Origin: DYGX01 sp035325905
GTDB taxonomy: Bacteria; Chloroflexota; Anaerolineae; Aggregatilineales; Aggregatilineaceae
Length of the DNA: 64,000 nt
Direction of reading: 5' to 3'
Assembly: GCA_035325905.1 (NCBI GenBank)
Contig: DAOKYY010000004.1
Coordinates: forward strand, 1 to 64,000
The position numbers and the translations under genes were made by a program. The notes beneath the pieces were generated by a model. The model did not search any database, was not told where the DNA came from, and saw nothing but the letters and a program-made list of their open reading frames with translations. Shown one piece after another: positions 1-8,702 of this stretch; the stretch's first letter is position 1, and each line of letters begins with the position of its first letter.

Positions 1-3
1 CAG

Positions 4-76
4 TGCCGAGGCCCAGACTTGAACTGGGGACTCCTTGATTTTCAGTCAAGTGCTCTACCAACTGAGCTACCTCGGC
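4..76 (-). tRNA. tRNA-Phe (anticodon GAA)
   Basis: Read on the minus strand, this gives a complete 73-nt cloverleaf. The seven-base acceptor stem is GCCGAGG paired with CCTCGGC, with discriminator A. The anticodon arm is CTTGA/TCAAG closing the loop CTGAAAA, so the anticodon is GAA (Phe). The T arm carries the usual GTTCAAGTC loop. The 3' CCA is not encoded, since the bases that follow read CTG. A strong promoter lies just upstream at 88–115. Confidence 0.97.
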
Positions 77-87
77 GCACGGACTTT

Positions 88-115
88 ATTGTAGCGGATT
101 GCGCCGGTATGTCAA
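88..115 (-). promoter_or_regulatory. Sigma-70 promoter for tRNA-Phe
   Basis: On the minus strand there is a perfect -35 box TTGACA (115–110), a 16-bp spacer and the -10 box TACAAT (93–88). The transcript would start close to the tRNA 5' end at 76. The same TTGACA-16-TACAAT arrangement precedes upp at 50515, which supports it as a housekeeping-sigma promoter. Confidence 0.85.
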
Positions 116-222
116 CGGCAGGAATGGCGAAACCGTCGCGGTTTTCGGCTTAACGAACGGGCACCGAAGGGCACCGTTTCGCCTGCCGATGATCCTATCT
201 GGCTCGAAACAGCTGCGCGCCA

Positions 223-231
223 TGCTATAAT
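223..231 (+). promoter_or_regulatory. Extended -10 promoter for the radical SAM gene
   Basis: TGC directly followed by TATAAT forms an extended -10 element 54 bases before the chosen ATG at 285. No good -35 box is seen at the usual distance, which fits an extended -10 promoter. Confidence 0.55.
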
Positions 232-284
232 GCCAGTCTCGTGATGCGAATCGCTGGATGACGAGCCAAGGTGGAGTTCGACCC

Positions 285-2213
285 ATGCACCCTACGCCAG
301 AGCACATCGAACAGACCCTGGAGCAGGTGCTGCTCTCGATTCAAAAACCGGGGCGGTACGTCGGCGGAGAGTTCAATAGCGTCCGCAAAGACTGGGATCA
401 GGTGACGCTGCGCGCGGCGATGGCGTTCCCTGACTTGTACGATCTCGGCATGTCGAATCTGGGCTGGATGATCCTCTATGGTCTGCTGAACGACCAGCCG
501 GACATGTTCGCCGACCGCGTGTTCAGCCCCTGGACCGATATGGAAGCCGCGATGCGTGGCGCGGGCCTTCCGCTTTACGGGCTGGAGAGCAAGCGGCCCA
601 TCACCGACTTTGACTTGCTGGCGATCAGCCTGCCGTACGAGCAGCTGTACACGAACGCGCTGAATATGCTCGATCTGGCCGGGATGCCGGTTCGCGCCGC
701 CGAGCGCGACGAGCGTTATCCGCTCGTGATCGCGGGCGGCCACGCCTGCTACAACCCGGAGCCGATGTCCGGCTTTATCGACGCATTCGTGATCGGCGAG
801 GGCGAAGAAGCGATCATCGACATCGCGCGGGCTATTCAGCAGATGCGCGGCGCGCCGCGAGACGCCCAGTTGCGCGCGCTGGCCGAGATCGAGGGCGTGT
901 ACGTGCCGCGCTTCTACGACGTGCGCTATCACGGCGATGGCACCATCGCCAGCGTCGAGCCGAACCGGCCCGGTGTTCCGCCGCGCGTCCTGAAGCGGAT
1001 CGTGCCAGTGCTCCCGGCGCCGTTCACGCGCTTTCTCGTCCCGCATGTCGACACGGTACACAACCGTGCCCCAATCGAGATTATGCGCGGCTGCACGCGC
1101 GGCTGCCGTTTCTGTCACGCCGGGATGGTCACGCGTCCCGTGCGCGAGCGCCCGGTGGAAGAAGTGCTGGCCGCAGCGGAGGCAATTGTCCGCAACACCG
1201 GGTTCGAGGAGCTGGGCCTGCTCAGCCTGTCGTCATCGGACTACTCGCGGGTCAAGGAGCTGGTGCAGGCGATCAGCGCGCGATTCGCGGGGCAGAGCCT
1301 GAGCGTCGGCCTGCCGAGCCTGCGGATCGAGTCGGTCAGCGTGGACCTGATGGACGCGCTACAAGACACCCGGCGCAGCGGCTTCACCTTCGCGCCCGAA
1401 GCGGCCACCGAGCGGATGCGGCGCACCATCAACAAGGCGGTGCCCGATCAGCAGGTGATCGACACGGCGCGCGAGGTCTATGCGCGTGGCTGGGTGACGA
1501 TCAAGCTCTATTTCATGATCGGGCACCCCAGCGAGACGCTAGAAGATGTGCAGGCGATCATCGACCTGGCGAAAGCGGTGCTGGCCGAAGGGCGCCGCAT
1601 TCACGGTAAGAAGGCGACGGTCAACGTCGGCGTCAGCACTTTCGTTCCGAAGCCGCATACGCCGTTCCAGTGGGTCCCGCTGGACACCGTCGAACAGATC
1701 CGCGCCAAGCAGGCCCTGCTGCGGCAGCAGGTGCGCGGGCAGGGGCTGAATCTGCGCTGGAACAAGCCCGAAGAAACGCTGCTGGAAGCGTTTCTCAGCC
1801 GGGGAGACCGGCGGCTGGGGGCAGTGATCGAGCGCGCCTGGCAACTTGGCACCAAGTTTGACGCCTGGCAGGAGCATCACGATCACCTGGCGTGGCAGCG
1901 CGCGTTTGACGAGTGCGGGCTAGATATGGCGTTCTATACGCACCGGCTCCGTCCTGTTGACGAGGTTTTCCCCTGGGATCACCTCGATATCGCGGTCAGG
2001 AAGAAATTCCTCGTCGAGGATTACCTGATGTCACAAGCGGGTGACACGCGCGACGATTGCCGGAACGGGTGTTTCGCCTGCGGAATTCTGCCCAAGTTCA
2101 CGCAGACGCGGATGGAGACCCCCGCCGATGCCTGGGAATGCCCGCCGGTCAAGCCGCGTGGCGAGCGCCGCCGGGCCGCCCCGGCGGTGATCACGCTCGA
2201 CTCAATTAAGTAG
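285..2213 (+). CDS. B12-binding radical SAM protein, TIGR03960-like
   Basis: This is a 642-residue protein of the YgiQ/TIGR03960-type radical SAM family. An N-terminal cobalamin-binding-like Rossmann domain is followed by the radical SAM core. The core has the CX3CX2C cluster motif GCTRGCRFC near residue 269, which should bind a [4Fe-4S] cluster and SAM. A second CX3CX2C-type group (CRNGCFAC) lies near the C-terminus. The in-frame ATG at 258 is less likely than 285, because AAGGTGGAG (268–276) sits 8 bases before 285. In many bacteria the family neighbours a DUF2344 protein, but none is seen here. The reaction is unknown; a role in RNA or ribosome modification is only a guess. It appears monocistronic, ending at a hairpin-rich intergenic stretch. 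Confidence 0.85.
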   Translation: MHPTPEHIEQTLEQVLLSIQKPGRYVGGEFNSVRKDWDQVTLRAAMAFPDLYDLGMSNLGWMILYGLLNDQPDMFADRVFSPWTDMEAAMRGAGLPLYGLESKRPITDFDLLAISLPYEQLYTNALNMLDLAGMPVRAAERDERYPLVIAGGHACYNPEPMSGFIDAFVIGEGEEAIIDIARAIQQMRGAPRDAQLRALAEIEGVYVPRFYDVRYHGDGTIASVEPNRPGVPPRVLKRIVPVLPAPFTRFLVPHVDTVHNRAPIEIMRGCTRGCRFCHAGMVTRPVRERPVEEVLAAAEAIVRNTGFEELGLLSLSSSDYSRVKELVQAISARFAGQSLSVGLPSLRIESVSVDLMDALQDTRRSGFTFAPEAATERMRRTINKAVPDQQVIDTAREVYARGWVTIKLYFMIGHPSETLEDVQAIIDLAKAVLAEGRRIHGKKATVNVGVSTFVPKPHTPFQWVPLDTVEQIRAKQALLRQQVRGQGLNLRWNKPEETLLEAFLSRGDRRLGAVIERAWQLGTKFDAWQEHHDHLAWQRAFDECGLDMAFYTHRLRPVDEVFPWDHLDIAVRKKFLVEDYLMSQAGDTRDDCRNGCFACGILPKFTQTRMETPADAWECPPVKPRGERRRAAPAVITLDSIK

Positions 2214-2331
2214 CGGCCAAGCACAGCCAAGAGCAGCTAAAAGACGGCCACAAGCAGCCAAGAGCCAGTTGTCCGCCTCAGGCTGCGTTACGGCTGTTCT
2301 AAACTGCTTTTCTGCTGTTTCTTCGCTGTTG
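2214..2331. repeat. Intergenic imperfect inverted repeat, probable bidirectional terminator
   Basis: The region lies between two convergent genes. Its left part is purine-rich with iterated AGC(C/T)AAG-like units, such as ACAGCCAAGAGCAGC. Its right part is the pyrimidine-rich counterpart, such as TTCTGCTGTTTCTTCGCTG. The two arms can fold into a long imperfect hairpin. A closely similar sequence occurs at 47900–48007, so this looks like a dispersed intergenic element that also stops transcription from both sides. Confidence 0.5.
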
Positions 2332-3117
2332 TTAGCTGACGTAGATCGTGCCGAAGACTGTGCCGACCGTAACTTCTACCGTGTCGGGTGACGCTGTGCC
2401 CGTGTCGCGGGTGAGATACCGCTTGTTGTCCAGCGCCTCGTAGCGCCGCTCGTCGACGCGCAGGCGCGCAAACGGCCCCGCTTTGATCGTCACGCTGGCG
2501 CGCATGTCTTCCGGGATCGCGATGCGCACATCGCCGAACGTGGACCGTGCCGAAATCGGCCCCCCAGCGCGATCAGAACAGACCACCGTCACGGCGCCCA
2601 TGCCGGATGCGACAACCGCCCGCTCAATTAGCAGGCCGCGCAGGTCGATGTCCAGGTTGCCGAGCGAGCTGCTCGCCAGCAGCCCCCAGGGCAGATCGCC
2701 GGTCAAGCCCAGATCCCAATCGGCCAGCGAGAGCAGCCACGTCTGGCCGCGCTGCAGCTGGAGCGTGGCGTGGTTGTTCCGCACGGCGAGGCCCGGCCGT
2801 GAGCGCGCCGTGTACTGGCCGGCGATCAGGCGGCCCGGCTTGCGCAGCGCGCGGATTTGCACGTCGATCTCGCCGCTCTCAATCTCTAGCGTGCCGGACT
2901 GCACGCTGCCGCGCGTGATCCCGAAGCTATGCGCCTGCCAGCTCAGCGCGATATCGCCTTTGACAAGCACCATCAGCCCGGCCAGCACCAGGAGCCAGGG
3001 CCAGTACGGCGCGGGGTCCACGTCAATCAGCAGGAAGTTATCGAGGAGCAGGATCGTCCCCACGCCGAGCAGGAGCAGGGGGAGCAGCCAAACGGTGCGC
3101 TTCGACTGGGCACGCAT
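2332..3117 (-). CDS. LiaF-like membrane-anchored protein with DUF5668-type N-terminus
   Basis: This 261-residue protein starts with a short basic segment, followed by two hydrophobic helices separated by a short loop (about residues 8–58). The layout matches the DUF5668/LiaF family. The remainder is a beta-rich C-terminal domain rich in alternating hydrophobics, like the adhesin/toastrack domains that follow such membrane helices. The start at 3117 was chosen because GGAGG (3132–3128) precedes it by 10 bases; the longer open frame overlaps the sigma factor. It is 16 bases downstream of the sigma factor gene and probably co-transcribed. LiaF proteins modulate envelope-stress two-component systems in Firmicutes, but no kinase is nearby, so the role is uncertain. 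Confidence 0.65.
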   Translation of the reverse strand: MRAQSKRTVWLLPLLLLGVGTILLLDNFLLIDVDPAPYWPWLLVLAGLMVLVKGDIALSWQAHSFGITRGSVQSGTLEIESGEIDVQIRALRKPGRLIAGQYTARSRPGLAVRNNHATLQLQRGQTWLLSLADWDLGLTGDLPWGLLASSSLGNLDIDLRGLLIERAVVASGMGAVTVVCSDRAGGPISARSTFGDVRIAIPEDMRASVTIKAGPFARLRVDERRYEALDNKRYLTRDTGTASPDTVEVTVGTVFGTIYVS

Positions 3118-3133
3118 GGTTGTCAGACCTCCG

Positions 3134-4411
3134 TCAGACCTCCAACAGGTAATCCTGCAAAAGCTGGTGCGCCGAAGAGTGACGCAGCCGGTTGAGCGCC
3201 TGAGCCTCAAGCTGACGCACGCGCTCGCGCGTGACGCCGATTTCGCGCCCCACTTCTTCCAGCGTGTGCGTCTCGCCGTCGAACAGGCCGTAGCGCAGCC
3301 GCAAGATATGCGCTTCGCGCTGGGGCAGGCGGCTGAGCACCTGCGCCAGGTGCTCGCGCAGCAGGTTGTGCGTCACGACCTCTGTGGGCTGAGGCGTAGT
3401 CTCATCCTCGATGAAATCGCCATACTCCGAATCCGCGTCTTCCTCGATCGGCGTTTCAAGGCTGATCGGCCGGCGCGAGATTTCGATCAGGTTGGCGATC
3501 TTGTCGGGCGTCGTGTCCAGCTCGATCGCCATTTCTTCCATCGACGGCTCGCGCCCTAGCTCCTGCGTCATCTGCGTCGAGACGCGGCGCAGCCGGTTAA
3601 TCTGGTCGCCCATGTGAACGGGCACGCGGATCGTGCGGCCCTGGTCCGCGACGGCGCGGCTGACGGCTTGACGAATCCACCAGGTCGCGTAGGTGCTGAA
3701 CTTGTGCCCGCGCTGCCACTCGAACTTGCGCGCGGCGCGAATCAGGCCGATGTTCCCTTCCTGGATCAGGTCCAGAAATGGCACGCCGCGCCCGATGTAC
3801 TTCTTGGCGACGCTGATGACCAGGCGCGAGTTGGCGCGGACCAGGTATTCCTGCGCGGCGTCGGCGTCATCCACAATCGCGCGTAGCTCGTAAAGGTCTT
3901 CGGGCGACAGGCTGTCGCCATATTCGTCGATCTGCTCCTGCGCCAGCCGCCCGGCTTCCATGCGTTTGGCGAGCGCGACTTCTTCCTCGCCGGTGAGGAG
4001 CGGCACGCGGCCCGCTTCTTTGAGGTAGAGGCCGACTACGTCGTCGGTATCCAGCGCCTGCTGGTACCCGGCGTCGGCGACGAGGTCCTCGTACAGCGCG
4101 CTGGGGTCGAGCGTGACCTCGTGCTCCTCTTCTTCCTCGCCCTCATCCACCAGCGTATCCGGCCCCGGCGCTTCCGCCGCCTCTTCCGGGCGGCTCTCTT
4201 CCGGCGGCGTGGGGACCACGTCGATCCCCGCCTGGCTTAGCGCGTCGAGAAGCTCCTCAAGGTCTTCCAGATGGCTCTCAAGCGTGGGCAGCAGCGCCAG
4301 GATGTCGTCATAGGTCACATATCCCTGTTGGGCGCCAAGCGCGATCAGGCGCGGCAGGGCTTCGGCGTCCGCCGTCAGGGGTGCGATCGGGTCGTTCTTC
4401 GAAACCGTCAT
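3134..4411 (-). CDS. rpoD: Primary RNA polymerase sigma-70 factor
   Basis: The 425-residue protein has all conserved regions of a group 1 sigma factor. A region 1.1-like helical segment (residues 10–70) is followed by an acidic linker (about 95–135). Region 1.2 (VGLYLKEAGRVPLLT) comes next, then region 2 with the core-binding motif DLIQEGNIGLIRA and the -10 recognition helix around YATWWIRQAVSRA, then region 3. Region 4 carries the -35-reading helix-turn-helix (TLEEVGREIGVTRERVRQ). It directs RNA polymerase to housekeeping promoters such as those at 88–115 and 50515–50542. The ATG at 4411 lacks a strong Shine–Dalgarno. The next gene starts 16 bases after its stop. Confidence 0.95.
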   Translation of the reverse strand: MTVSKNDPIAPLTADAEALPRLIALGAQQGYVTYDDILALLPTLESHLEDLEELLDALSQAGIDVVPTPPEESRPEEAAEAPGPDTLVDEGEEEEEHEVTLDPSALYEDLVADAGYQQALDTDDVVGLYLKEAGRVPLLTGEEEVALAKRMEAGRLAQEQIDEYGDSLSPEDLYELRAIVDDADAAQEYLVRANSRLVISVAKKYIGRGVPFLDLIQEGNIGLIRAARKFEWQRGHKFSTYATWWIRQAVSRAVADQGRTIRVPVHMGDQINRLRRVSTQMTQELGREPSMEEMAIELDTTPDKIANLIEISRRPISLETPIEEDADSEYGDFIEDETTPQPTEVVTHNLLREHLAQVLSRLPQREAHILRLRYGLFDGETHTLEEVGREIGVTRERVRQLEAQALNRLRHSSAHQLLQDYLLEV

Positions 4412-4440
4412 GGTGCGTTATCGCTAATCATCCACACGTA

Positions 4441-4468
4441 AAGACACCCTACCACAGACGGCAGGGTG
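4441..4468 (-). terminator. Hairpin terminator candidate after the DUF4340 gene
   Basis: On the minus strand, CACCCT (4468–4463) pairs with AGGGTG (4450–4445) across a 12-base loop, followed by TCTTT. It lies between the DUF4340 stop and the sigma factor start and could end the ABC-transporter transcript. The stem is short and the T-run is interrupted. Confidence 0.4.
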
Positions 4469-4499
4469 CCCTTGACATCCGCGCTGCAAAGCAGCCTGG

Positions 4500-5081
4500 T
4501 CAGGGCACGGGGGGCGCATCCGTCGTCACCGAGGGCAGCGGTTCGAGCAAGAAATCGATGGTCAACAAGTACACCTGCTGCCCGTCGCGCGGCCACACGT
4601 AGCGGGCCACCTGGTCTGGGTTTCGGTCCCCGACTTCGAACACGACTGACTCAAACGCGCGCCCAGCGGTGTCGCGGCCTGCAAATTGAAGTGAGTACGC
4701 CGGCTCTGGCCGCAGGCCAAACCTCACCAGGTTGTCGGGAGTCGCCTCGAACCACTGCGCAGCGGCCAACCGCGTGATCGACAGCGCGAGCGCGTCGACG
4801 GCGGCTTGATCGATCGTGCCGGCAGACAGGCTTGGCCCGGTTTGAGGCGTTTGTGCAGCGTACCACACTCCGGCCTCGTCACGAACGAGCAATACGCCTG
4901 TCCCTTCAGTGACATTCTGCACTTCTATGCGGTTGACGTGCTCCGCCCGGTTAAGCTGCGGAAACAGCCGCAGCGGCGCCTGACGGCGGTCGACCACGGA
5001 AGGATCATCGAGCATCAGAAGCAGGACCATCACGCCGCCGAACAAGGCCAGCAGGAAGAGCATCATCGATCGACGCAGCAT
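4500..5081 (-). CDS. DUF4340 domain protein
   Basis: This 193-residue protein has one N-terminal membrane helix (about residues 5–24). A beta-rich extracytoplasmic domain of the DUF4340 type follows, recognisable from the alternating motif pattern around RIEVQNV, GVWYA and FGLRPEPAYSLQF. DUF4340 proteins usually accompany GldF/GldG-like ABC transporters, and this gene is the last member of such a cluster here, 42 bases after the GldG-like gene. It is shorter than many DUF4340 proteins, which carry two or more copies. Its biochemical function is unknown. Confidence 0.75.
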   Translation of the reverse strand: MLRRSMMLFLLALFGGVMVLLLMLDDPSVVDRRQAPLRLFPQLNRAEHVNRIEVQNVTEGTGVLLVRDEAGVWYAAQTPQTGPSLSAGTIDQAAVDALALSITRLAAAQWFEATPDNLVRFGLRPEPAYSLQFAGRDTAGRAFESVVFEVGDRNPDQVARYVWPRDGQQVYLLTIDFLLEPLPSVTTDAPPVP

Positions 5082-5123
5082 GACGGGGTCCTGCTGTCAG
5101 AAAGCTTCCTAAGTAAGTGTAAC

Positions 5124-6788
5124 CTAACGCCGCCGATACCACCAAACTGCCGCCCCTAGCGCCAGCACGAAGCCGGGGAGCACAAGCATCGTGATCACCG
5201 CGATCGTGCTGCGCTGTTGGTCCGAGACGACCAGATTGAGCAAGCTCGTATCGCTGACTGGCGTGAAGCTGACCGCCTGCACGTACCCGGTCAGCCAGTC
5301 CACCAGATCGGTCCAGAACCAGACGTTACCGGGCAGGTTCTGCACGAACCGGTTGCTGACGATGTCCGAGTCCCCGATCAGGACGAGCCGAGGCGAGGCG
5401 TCAAGCTGGCTTTCGCCCGCGCGCCGCACAGTCACGCCGACGACCAGGGGGCCGGACAGATCGCGGCCAGCATTGTACTCGATCCGGTAGGTGTCGGCGA
5501 GTTCTTGGAGGGCCGTCTCGCCATAAGAATCGCTCGAGCTGGCGAACAGCGGCTCGCGCAAGTAAAGCCGCTGCCGCTCGGATGGCTCGGCAACGAGATC
5601 GAAGGGGCGGACCCAGCTCATGATCACCTGCTGATCCTGGGCGAGCGCCAGCAACGGGTGGGGGAGAGTGGCGCTGATGACCGGGGTGAACTCATTGGTG
5701 TAGTACGGCGCGCTCTGGATCAGCAACGCGTCCCTGGGGCGCACGCCAAACTCATTCCACAAATAGTCGCTGAATGGGCTGCCCTCTTCAAGAAAGGTGT
5801 TGGTCAGCGCTGCTCCCTCATCGACCAGCGGCGGATCGGTGAAGATCGCCAGGCGCCCGCCGCGCTGGAGGTAGTCGTCAAGCAGCGCAACTTCCTCATC
5901 CGTGAAGCGCGCCCGTGCGCCGGCGATCATGACGGCGCTGGCGTCTTCGGGTATCCCCGTGTTCAGCACATCGAGCAGGCTCAGTTGTTCCGCCGCGATC
6001 CCGGCATCGATCAGACTGACCGCCAGCCGCGAGATGCTGGCGTCGTCGGTGCGGCGGATGTCCAGCTCGCCATGCCCGGTCGTGAAGTAGATTTTGAACC
6101 GGCCCGCGCTGACCAGGGTGCGCAGCGCGGTCGTGATGTCGCGCTCGCTGGCCGGTCCGATCAGGCGTGGCGACGCGGTAGGCAGCGGCTGCCCGTCAGC
6201 GCCGAGCAGAACCAGGAAGATGCTGCCATCCTGACCGGCTTGGTAGCCATAGGCGCGCGCCACTTCGGGGCGCTCGTCGGGGTCCACGTATTGAACCTGG
6301 ATCGTATCGCCGCCGCGCGCGTCATACTGCCGCAGCAGCAGATCGGCCTGCTCGCGCTCGCGCAGGGTCCGCCCGCTGAAGAAGCCGACCAGCCGCACCC
6401 GGAAGCCGCGCGCCGCAACCTGCTCGATAGTGTCAAGGGTGGGGCGGTTGAGCGTGTATCGTTGGACGCCGGTCAGGTCGGCGGTGAGGTTGGCCCGGCC
6501 GGCCAGCATGGTCACGGCGATCACCAGCCCCGCGAACAGGATCGTCACGAAGACGCTGGTCGTGCCGTAGCGCGTCTGTCGCCCGCCGATCCAGGCGCGG
6601 AACTCGCCGGGCGCCCATGCCATCCACAGGCCAAGCCCGCCGACGCCGATCAGAACGCACAGGAAGACCGCAGTCGAGACTTCGCCGGTCAGCAGGTAGA
6701 TCACGGCGGCGGCGACCAGGGCGAGGCTGCCAGCCACGCTGGCCGCGCTCGCGAGCGCCAACCGCCGGGAAGACATCTCTGGCTCCAT
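5124..6788 (-). CDS. GldG-like ABC-type transport auxiliary protein
   Basis: The 554-residue protein has three N-terminal membrane helices, a large extracytoplasmic ABC_transp_aux (GldG-type) domain and a final C-terminal membrane helix followed by Arg residues. The extracytoplasmic part resembles a ThuA/glutamine-amidotransferase-like fold, with segments such as FKIYFTTGHGEL and RGGRLAIFTDPP typical of the family. The start at 6788 was chosen because its ATG overlaps the permease stop as TGATG and is preceded by AGGTGG. It forms a four-gene unit with the ATPase, permease and DUF4340 protein. In Bacteroidetes GldFG are linked to gliding, but outside that group the substrate of these systems is unknown. 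Confidence 0.85.
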   Translation of the reverse strand: MEPEMSSRRLALASAASVAGSLALVAAAVIYLLTGEVSTAVFLCVLIGVGGLGLWMAWAPGEFRAWIGGRQTRYGTTSVFVTILFAGLVIAVTMLAGRANLTADLTGVQRYTLNRPTLDTIEQVAARGFRVRLVGFFSGRTLREREQADLLLRQYDARGGDTIQVQYVDPDERPEVARAYGYQAGQDGSIFLVLLGADGQPLPTASPRLIGPASERDITTALRTLVSAGRFKIYFTTGHGELDIRRTDDASISRLAVSLIDAGIAAEQLSLLDVLNTGIPEDASAVMIAGARARFTDEEVALLDDYLQRGGRLAIFTDPPLVDEGAALTNTFLEEGSPFSDYLWNEFGVRPRDALLIQSAPYYTNEFTPVISATLPHPLLALAQDQQVIMSWVRPFDLVAEPSERQRLYLREPLFASSSDSYGETALQELADTYRIEYNAGRDLSGPLVVGVTVRRAGESQLDASPRLVLIGDSDIVSNRFVQNLPGNVWFWTDLVDWLTGYVQAVSFTPVSDTSLLNLVVSDQQRSTIAVITMLVLPGFVLALGAAVWWYRRR

Positions 6789-7540
6789 CAACGCCACCTG
6801 CGCGACTCAAGCACGCGCGTCGCCACGAACAGCATCACGGCGATCAGGCCGATGAAGAACACGGCGTCTTCGAAACGGATCACGCCGATAAGAAACGACG
6901 TCGAGTAATGCGCTTGCAGGCTGAGCGCACGGATCGCTTCGGCGGCGGGCCGGTGCTGCACGACCTGCCCGGCGAAGTCTCCGAGCCACAGCACAAACAG
7001 CGTCGCGATGCCCAGGAAGCCCGCGACGACCTGATTCTCCGTGAGCGCCGAGAACACCAGGCTGACGGCCAGCGCCGCGCCGCCGAACAGCCAGATGCCG
7101 AGATAGGCGCTGATGACCGGGCCGACGTCCAGCGTTGCGACCGCTTCGTAGGGCGTCGGTTGCGTGATGGCAACGAGGATGGCTTGATAGACCAGGGTCA
7201 GGGCGAGGATCGCGCTGTAGTACGCCCACGCGCCGAGGAATTTGCCGAGCACCAGGTCGCTGTCGCGCACCGGCATGGTCATCATCAATTCCAGTGTGCC
7301 TTCGCGCGCTTCCTCGGCGAACAGCCGCATCGTCAGCAGCGGCGCGAAGAACACCGTGAAGAAGCCGAACACGCCCAGCACGTAAGTCCCGTCGGGCGGC
7401 GCCTGCCCGGCGCGCTGCGCGAGATCGGTATTGAACAGAAAGCCGGTCAGCACCAGGATCGCGAAGGCTACCAGATACGCGATGGGCGAGGTGAAGAACT
7501 GCGCCAGCTCGCGGCGGGCGATGATTCGCAGGCTTCGCAT
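6788..7540 (-). CDS. ABC-2 type transporter permease, GldF-like
   Basis: This is a 250-residue integral membrane protein with about six hydrophobic segments. The N-terminal region (RRELAQFFTSPIAYLVA) and the motif EEAREGTLELMMTMPV are characteristic of ABC-2 permeases of the GldF type. The start at 7540 lies two bases after the stop of the ATPase gene. An upstream open extension of 120 codons overlaps that gene and is not believed. It should pair with the ATPase at 7543–8484 in the cytoplasmic membrane. The substrate cannot be read from the sequence. Confidence 0.88.
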   Translation of the reverse strand: MRSLRIIARRELAQFFTSPIAYLVAFAILVLTGFLFNTDLAQRAGQAPPDGTYVLGVFGFFTVFFAPLLTMRLFAEEAREGTLELMMTMPVRDSDLVLGKFLGAWAYYSAILALTLVYQAILVAITQPTPYEAVATLDVGPVISAYLGIWLFGGAALAVSLVFSALTENQVVAGFLGIATLFVLWLGDFAGQVVQHRPAAEAIRALSLQAHYSTSFLIGVIRFEDAVFFIGLIAVMLFVATRVLESRRWR

Positions 7541-7542
7541 GG

Positions 7543-8484
7543 CTACCTCGGCTGCCGCGCGGGCGATTCGAGACGCGCGGTCAGTTCCAGGAAGATTTCC
7601 TCCAGCGTCAGCGCCCAGGGGCGCAGCTCTAGCAGCTCCAGGCCATGCCCGACGACGGCCGCGGCCAGCGCCGCGCGCACATCCGCGTTGTTCTGGGCGC
7701 CGATCAGGTAGCCGTCCCGCTCCGGTATTGCGCGCTCGACGCCCCGAACCCCTTCGAGCAGCCGGATGACCTCGCGCGGGGCCGGGCTGCCCCCGACTCG
7801 CACGAACAACCGGCCTCCGCGCTGCAACTGCGCCTGAAGCTCGGCGGGCGTGCCAGCGGCGATGATCCGCCCGCGATCGAGGATAGCGATCCGGTCGCAT
7901 ATCTGCTCCGCTTCGGACAGGATATGCGTGCTGAGCAGCACCGTCCGGCGGGCGCCGATCTCCTGAATGAGCGCGCGCACGTCCTGGACCTGGTGCGGAT
8001 CGAGACCGATGGTCGGCTCGTCAAGAATCAGGACAGGCGGGTCATGAACCAGCGCCTGGGCCAGGCCGACGCGCTGGCGCATGCCTTTCGACAGCGACCG
8101 GATCAGGCTGCGCCTGCGCTCGTACATGCCGACGCGCTCCAGCACGTCGTCGACCCGCTGGCGGCGGCTCGCCACGCCGTGAAGCTGCGCGATGTAGTCG
8201 ACATAGCCGCGCACGGTCATGTCACGATAGAGCGGCACGGTTTCGGGCAGATAGCCGACATGGCGGCGCATCTCAAGCGAGTCTTCGAGCACGTCGAAAC
8301 CGGCTACGCGCGCGGTCCCGGACGTGGGCGGCGTGTAACCGGTCAGAATCCGCAGGGTGGTTGTCTTCCCGGCACCGTTTGGCCCCAGGAAGCCCAGGAC
8401 CTCGCCCTCGGCAGCGTGAAAGCTGACCGCGTCGAGCGCCAGGAAGCGGCCGTAACGCTTGCTCAGGTTCTGAACGTCGATCAT
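7543..8484 (-). CDS. ABC transporter ATP-binding protein
   Basis: The 313-residue ATPase has Walker A GPNGAGKT, the signature LSKGMRQRVGLAQAL, Walker B VLILDEPTIGLDP and the switch histidine in LSTHILSEAE. The C-terminal extension of about 90 residues is usual for ATPases that work with ABC-2 permeases. The start MIDVQNLSKRYG at 8484 aligns with the family, while the longer open frame does not. It is the first gene of the ATPase–permease–GldG–DUF4340 unit. About 160 bases separate it from the terminator of the upstream gene, enough for its own promoter. Confidence 0.93.
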   Translation of the reverse strand: MIDVQNLSKRYGRFLALDAVSFHAAEGEVLGFLGPNGAGKTTTLRILTGYTPPTSGTARVAGFDVLEDSLEMRRHVGYLPETVPLYRDMTVRGYVDYIAQLHGVASRRQRVDDVLERVGMYERRRSLIRSLSKGMRQRVGLAQALVHDPPVLILDEPTIGLDPHQVQDVRALIQEIGARRTVLLSTHILSEAEQICDRIAILDRGRIIAAGTPAELQAQLQRGGRLFVRVGGSPAPREVIRLLEGVRGVERAIPERDGYLIGAQNNADVRAALAAAVVGHGLELLELRPWALTLEEIFLELTARLESPARQPR

Positions 8485-8646
8485 CGGACGGCGACTCGTC
8501 TGAAGTGATTTGTGTCGAGTGCTGCGCGGCGTGCCGGCAACCAAACAGCCTGTATTCTAGTGGTTTGCCGGTCGGGCGCCACCCGTTGCAGGCGCGAGCG
8601 CGTGGATTCTGACAGTATTCGGACATCCGCCGCCCGCGCCTGTCGC

Positions 8647-8676
8647 AAAAAATGCCCCGGCAACGCGGCCAGGGCA
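8647..8676 (-). terminator. Intrinsic terminator of the guanylate kinase fusion gene
   Basis: On the minus strand, TGCCC (8676–8672) pairs with GGGCA (8657–8653) around a GC-rich loop, and the stem is followed directly by six T residues. It lies about 26 bases after the stop codon at 8703. Confidence 0.8.
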
Positions 8677-8702
8677 GGCGGTTGGCGGGGCGGAATGGCG
8701 AA

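Noticed and set aside
2483..3559. Open frame of 358 codons on the plus strand across the sigma factor end
   Set aside because: Crosses two recognised minus-strand genes; Ser/Arg-rich shadow frame.
5217..6908. Open frame of 563 codons on the plus strand
   Set aside because: Antisense to the GldG-like gene, which has family motifs and membrane helices. The plus-strand translation is charged and featureless.
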